A DNA stretch of 8,073 nt from Eubacterium sp. CAG:786. GTDB lineage: Bacteria; Bacillota; Clostridia; Oscillospirales; Ruminococcaceae. Made by a program: the position numbers and the translations under genes. Below the pieces are notes generated by a model that searched no databases, had not been told where the DNA came from, and saw only the letters and a list, made by a program, of their open reading frames with translations. Below are positions 7,321 through 8,073 of the stretch, in pieces. Within the stretch, counting starts at the first letter, position 1. Every line of letters starts with the position of its first letter. The DNA lies in assembly GCA_000432175.1 (NCBI GenBank), contig HF989405.1, positions 1 to 8,073 of the forward strand, written 5' to 3'.

Positions 7321-7527
7321 GCATTTACTGAAAGTCATTCAAAAGACTTCAGGTTATTGGCATTATTGCAGAAAATGAAATGTGAATTTTGTAACATATG
7401 CACAAATCTGCGTCAATAAATGTCAAAGTGCACAAATTTTAATATTATAATTACTTCTATTTACATTTTTTTGCACTTAATTCAGTGCCAATTTTATTTG
7501 TCGAAAAAAATTCTGGCAAAAAAATTG
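7321..7527. other. AT-rich spacer before the flagellar promoter
   Basis: I find no gene here that I can support; a short open frame at 7420-7617 has no good start site and an implausible composition. The spacer holds a weak inverted repeat CTGAAAGTC / GACTTCAG (7328-7336 and 7345-7352), and the motif TGCACAAAT twice as a direct repeat with a 30-bp period (7399-7407 and 7429-7437). Long A and T runs follow (about 7431-7527). The spacing and composition are consistent with a regulatory region for the downstream flagellar operon, but no known operator or riboswitch was recognised. Confidence 0.5.
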
Positions 7528-7562
7528 TTGCAATATGTGCTGAAATGGTGTATAATTATAAT
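7528..7562 (+). promoter_or_regulatory. Likely promoter of the flagellar operon with two abutting TATAAT boxes
   Basis: TATAAT occurs at 7551-7556 and again immediately at 7557-7562. A weak -35 box TTGCAA (7528-7533) lies 17 nt before the first copy. Starts would fall near 7563 or 7569. The pattern is that of the housekeeping sigma factor; no sequence resembling the flagellar sigma-D/sigma-28 promoter (TAAA with CCGATAT) was seen in the spacer. This fits early flagellar genes, which are normally transcribed before sigma-28 is available. Confidence 0.65.
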
Positions 7563-7570
7563 ACGAATAG

Positions 7571-7617
7571 CTATAGGGTGGAGTATGCCAATTCATGGCA
7601 TATTCTCCGTGGGATAG
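7571..7617 (+). promoter_or_regulatory. Leader hairpin directly upstream of the flgB ribosome binding site
   Basis: TATGCCA (7584-7590) pairs with TGGCATA (7596-7602) around an ATTCA loop. After a two-base bulge, GGAG (7580-7583) pairs with CTCC (7605-7608). After an internal loop, CTAT (7571-7574) pairs with ATAG (7614-7617). The structure fills nearly the whole predicted leader, and its base touches the GAGGAG ribosome binding site (7617-7622). It may affect mRNA stability or initiation. It does not match the c-di-GMP riboswitch sequences I know. Confidence 0.55.
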
Positions 7618-7628
7618 AGGAGAAAAAT

Positions 7629-7994
7629 ATGGCTTTATTTGATACAAATGCGTTCCGCGTGGCTGAGCAGGGGCTTTCAGTGCTCTGGCAGAAGCAGCAG
7701 ATAATCTCGCAGAACATCGCTAACGCAGATACCCCGGATTACAACTGCAAGTACCTCGATTTTGCCGGCATTCTCAGGGACAAGCTGCGCAGCAACGGCA
7801 CCGTCGATGTGGAACTGAACCTGGTCCAGCGCCTGTTCATCGACCGCAATACCGACGACCAGGCAGACGGCAACAACGTCGATAACGACACACAGCAGGC
7901 AGAGCTTGCAAGGACCCAGATACAGTACGACGCGCTGATAAATTCCATGAACGGCAACTTCTCCCGCGTGAGAACTGCCATGACTGTAAAGTGA
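7629..7994 (+). CDS. flgB: Flagellar basal-body rod protein FlgB
   Basis: FlgB is a subunit of the proximal rod of the flagellar basal body, exported by the flagellar type III system. The 121-residue protein has the N-terminal rod signature SQNIANADTPDY (27-38). It has the C-terminal signature GNNVDNDTQQAELARTQIQYDAL (81-103), followed by the amphipathic helix FSRVRTAM (111-118). Both ends are needed for the coiled assembly of rod proteins. It is slightly shorter than many FlgB proteins because the middle part (about 45-80) is compact. The ATG at 7629 has GAGGAG (7617-7622) 6 nt upstream; longer in-frame starts run into the promoter and leader. The gene is followed 12 nt later by flgC, which is the usual first pair of a Gram-positive flagellar/chemotaxis operon. 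Confidence 0.95.
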   Translation: MALFDTNAFRVAEQGLSVLWQKQQIISQNIANADTPDYNCKYLDFAGILRDKLRSNGTVDVELNLVQRLFIDRNTDDQADGNNVDNDTQQAELARTQIQYDALINSMNGNFSRVRTAMTVK

Positions 7995-8006
7995 CGGAGG
8001 TAATAT

Positions 8007-8073
8007 ATGGCATTCCTTAGTTCGCTTAATATACCGCTTTCCGGCATGACTGCAGAGCGGTTTAGACTTGACA
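8007..8073 (+). CDS. flgC: Flagellar basal-body rod protein FlgC, N-terminal fragment (3' end outside window)
   Basis: Only 22 codons are present: MAFLSSLNIPLSGMTAERF continuing to RLD. The pattern of a short hydrophobic start, S-x-N-I, a small residue, then M/L-T-A-x-R-x-R-x-D is typical of the start of FlgC, the second proximal rod protein, and its position right after flgB supports this. The ATG at 8007 follows GGAGG (7996-8000) with 6 nt spacing. The rest of the gene lies beyond the window. Confidence 0.88.
   Translation, partial: MAFLSSLNIPLSGMTAERFRLD

Noticed and set aside
3699..7338. Long reverse-strand open frames opposite the GntR-ABC operon
   Set aside because: They are shadows of GC-rich codon use on the + strand; their translations show no recognisable motifs and the + strand genes are well supported.
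7420..7617. A 65-residue open frame before flgB
   Set aside because: It lies in AT-rich spacer, lacks a convincing ribosome binding site and runs through the promoter and leader hairpin of flgB.
7321..7628. c-di-GMP riboswitch in front of the flagellar operon
   Set aside because: Such switches precede flagellar operons in some Clostridia, so I looked, but the conserved core sequences I know for class I or II are not present.

Overview
The window suggests a motile Gram-positive bacterium of the class Clostridia, probably an Oscillospiraceae/Ruminococcus-like lineage. The reasons are AGGAGG-type ribosome binding sites in front of nearly every gene, tight operon packing, a lipoprotein with a Gram-positive style signal, a YtrA-type GntR/ABC module and the start of a flagellar rod operon. 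Genes are fairly GC-rich, while the spacers are AT-rich. This assignment is an inference from protein style and context, not from a database match. All recognised genes lie on the + strand.

Layout. (1) Positions 1-1751: the 3' part of recG (branch-migrating helicase) followed 7 nt later by rsmE (16S rRNA m3U1498 methyltransferase), a housekeeping pair. (2) Positions 1752-2282: a well-formed sigma-A promoter, a leader that begins with a hairpin, a 96-residue membrane-anchored, extremely acidic protein of unknown function, and a probable intrinsic terminator. (3) Positions 2283-3286: a lipoprotein with a C-terminal domain that resembles the IseA/YoeB type; its stop codon lies inside a repeat. 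(4) Positions 3271-3492: a roughly 222-bp palindromic, MITE/REP-like element made of 7-bp terminal tandem repeats, two small outer hairpins and two identical central hairpins. (5) Positions 3509-7320: a regulated operon. It has a perfect-consensus promoter overlapped by a long inverted repeat, a short YtrA-subfamily GntR repressor, an ABC ATPase (ATGA overlap), and a 789-residue permease with about ten membrane segments and a 355-residue C-terminal extracytoplasmic domain. A rho-independent terminator closes it. (6) Positions 7321-8073: an AT-rich spacer, a promoter with two abutting TATAAT boxes, a leader that is almost entirely hairpin, flgB, and the first 22 codons of flgC.

How it fits together. 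The GntR-ABC-permease operon is self-contained: regulator, operator, energy unit, membrane unit and terminator. By analogy with YtrA-controlled systems of Firmicutes it probably responds to cell-envelope stress or antimicrobial compounds, but the substrate cannot be read from the sequence. The neighbouring lipoprotein may also act at the cell wall, but it is separated from the operon by the palindromic element and the operon has its own promoter, so a shared function is only a possibility. The most unusual material is the palindromic element, the large sensor-like domain of the permease, and the acidic membrane protein with its structured leader.
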